Shown here: positions 62,701 through 64,000 of the stretch, one piece after another
How the letters are laid out: every line of letters begins with the position of its first letter
Position numbering within the stretch: the first letter of the stretch is position 1
DNA from: Struthidea cinerea
Taxonomy: Eukaryota > Chordata > Aves > Passeriformes > Corcoracidae
DNA length: 64,000 nucleotides
NCBI GenBank assembly: GCA_013397865.1
Contig: VZTI01003270.1
Coordinates: 316,984-380,983, forward strand
Direction of reading: 5' to 3'
Notes under the pieces: generated by a model
Databases searched by the model: none
The model's input: the letters and a program-made list of their open reading frames with translations, nothing else
What the model was told of the DNA's origin: nothing
Made by a program: the position numbers and the translations under genes

Positions 62701-64000
62701 AAAAAAACCGGAAACTAACCAGTGCCCCCTGAACCACGTTCATAAACTTGAGCTAACGCCACCCACTGGTTGGTTTCATCCCAGAGACTGACTGAAAAGG
62801 GGAAACATTCTTCAAAATATTGTGAAAGGATTTAAGACAGCTACAGTTCTGGAAGCTTTTTCACAAAAGCCTCAAAATTCTTCTTTAAGTTTTTAAACTC
62901 TATTAGGCTCCTCAAATTAAAAAATCTATTATTTACACAGGCTCATTTCGAGTGTTTTACACAAAATCCTTTTTACAAAATGAAGTTATGAAAGGTACAC
63001 ATATACTTACATATACACAATAAATATCTAATCATCAAATTGTGATCTTGGTTAAAGCAATACAAACCCTGACTAACTCAGAAACACCCAGGATTATTGA
63101 GTTAAATAATATGGAAAAGTTAAAAAAAGAAAAATCAGGCAGCTAATATTGGAGGACCATCTATTTTATGGAGCAAATAATACAAACTTAATGGCCAAAA
63201 AAGTAGTATCTATCATGGTTTTGTTGAAATACAGGGATGCATTGCCTATATTACAAAGGTCCGCATTTCAAAAAAGAAAGTAAATAAGCTAAGTAGACAT
63301 AATCTAGTAAACCAAATCTAGTCACAGGCAGAAGAGAAAAAAAGCCCGTCACTTAACATAATGTCCTTCCTTTTCCACTCCAGCAGACATAAAAGAAAAA
63401 AAAAAGAAAGACCTTATATTTGGACATACACTTCCTCTCAAGTTTGTGCTTCAGTCCTTTTCTAAATCAGAGGTTTGGTAAGCAATTTAAGCAACAGAAT
63501 GTGATTTATCATCCCAAAGATGTCCTCTTTCCCCTGGTGTCTGATATATATACAGAAACTTAATCTCCCTACAGAGAGAAGACTGGGAAGATGCTTGGTG
63601 TGATGATAAAGCATAAAGAACAAAAAGAAAAACAACTTTGTGAGAGAAGTCAGTGTGATAACAAGGCCACTTATCAAAGGAACTGAATTGCTGAACAGAA
63701 TTTAACACCAGCCACTGGGACACAGAATATAGGCAAAGAATTTGTGCTCTGACAAAATAATCAGAACCCCACTTTGTTTTCTAAAAATGCAGAATTTCAC
63801 TGTGCTTTTCAATGCAATCAATCCCAGATGAGTGTTCCCCCCCCCATCCTCATTTTGCACGCATAGCACTGTCTGGTAGACAAATACTGTTATATTCAAG
63901 AGGCACACGTACATCTGGATATTTTTTTGCTGCAACTTTTGGAAACACTTAGAAGGGTAATTACACTTCTTGCTGGTTCTTATTACTCCTTTCAGCGTTT

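Larger units (their letters stand above)
29417..64000 (-). other. KCNH8: KCNH8 intron 1 (3' part; continues beyond base 64000)
   Basis: This is the sequence upstream of the acceptor of the exon at 29183-29416. In KCNH8 one short first coding exon (about 25 residues, starting MPVMKG in the human protein as I recall) should precede it. I found neither that exon nor a GC- and CpG-rich promoter-like block here, so the intron is at least 34.6 kb. It contains a candidate LTR (32.7-33.4 kb), a short CR1 relic (44.8 kb), a long CR1 with reverse-transcriptase remnant (45.8-46.7 kb), a 436-bp CR1 (49.1 kb), two pairs of short dispersed repeats, and ORFs of 182 and 97 codons with unknown status. Large stretches, for example 33.9-37.5, 50-54.4 and 57-64 kb, show nothing I can name. 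Confidence 0.75.

Noticed and set aside
1..64000. tRNA, rRNA, prokaryotic operons, riboswitches or a multi-gene system
   Set aside because: I saw no cloverleaf, rRNA similarity or clustered coding frames; the window is vertebrate intronic DNA.

Overview
The window looks like bird nuclear DNA. It is AT-rich, lacks prokaryotic gene packing, and carries several chicken-repeat-1 (CR1) LINE fragments ending in the (ATTCTATG)-type 3' tail typical of avian CR1. The only gene I can support is on the minus strand: two consecutive coding exons of KCNH8 (ELK1/Kv12.1, a voltage-gated potassium channel of the ether-a-go-go family). Both exons encode parts of the cytoplasmic N-terminal PAS (eag) domain. 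I cannot name the bird species.

Layout. Bases 1-14299 are the 5' part of an intron that follows the second recognised exon (numbered intron 3, counting a first exon not seen here). The exon at 14300-14431 (numbered 3) is 132 bp. Bases 14432-29182 are an intron of 14751 bp. The exon at 29183-29416 (numbered 2) is 234 bp. Bases 29417-64000 are at least 34.6 kb of the intron upstream. The first coding exon, which should encode about 25 residues, was not found and no CpG-rich promoter-like block was seen, so the promoter probably lies beyond base 64000. The transmembrane and pore exons were not seen and probably lie below base 1. Splice sites, reading phase and protein sequence agree across the two exons.

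Repeats. There are six CR1 fragments: five short (two adjacent near 3.2-3.65 kb, then 9.8, 44.8 and 49.1 kb) and one of about 880 bp at 45.8-46.7 kb that keeps a broken piece of reverse transcriptase. A candidate single LTR of an old endogenous retrovirus lies at 32738-33371. A perfect 105-bp inverted repeat has arms at 4074-4178 and 7533-7637, and a five-unit 12-bp minisatellite starts inside its left arm. Short dispersed repeats of unknown family occur at 37.5/39.4 kb and 54.5/55.3 kb. Several microsatellites and low-complexity tracts are scattered through the introns.

I found no convincing new multi-gene system. The best unexplained signals are the inverted repeat with its minisatellite, the uncatalogued dispersed repeats, the LTR, and two ORFs of 182 and 97 codons whose coding status cannot be settled by eye.
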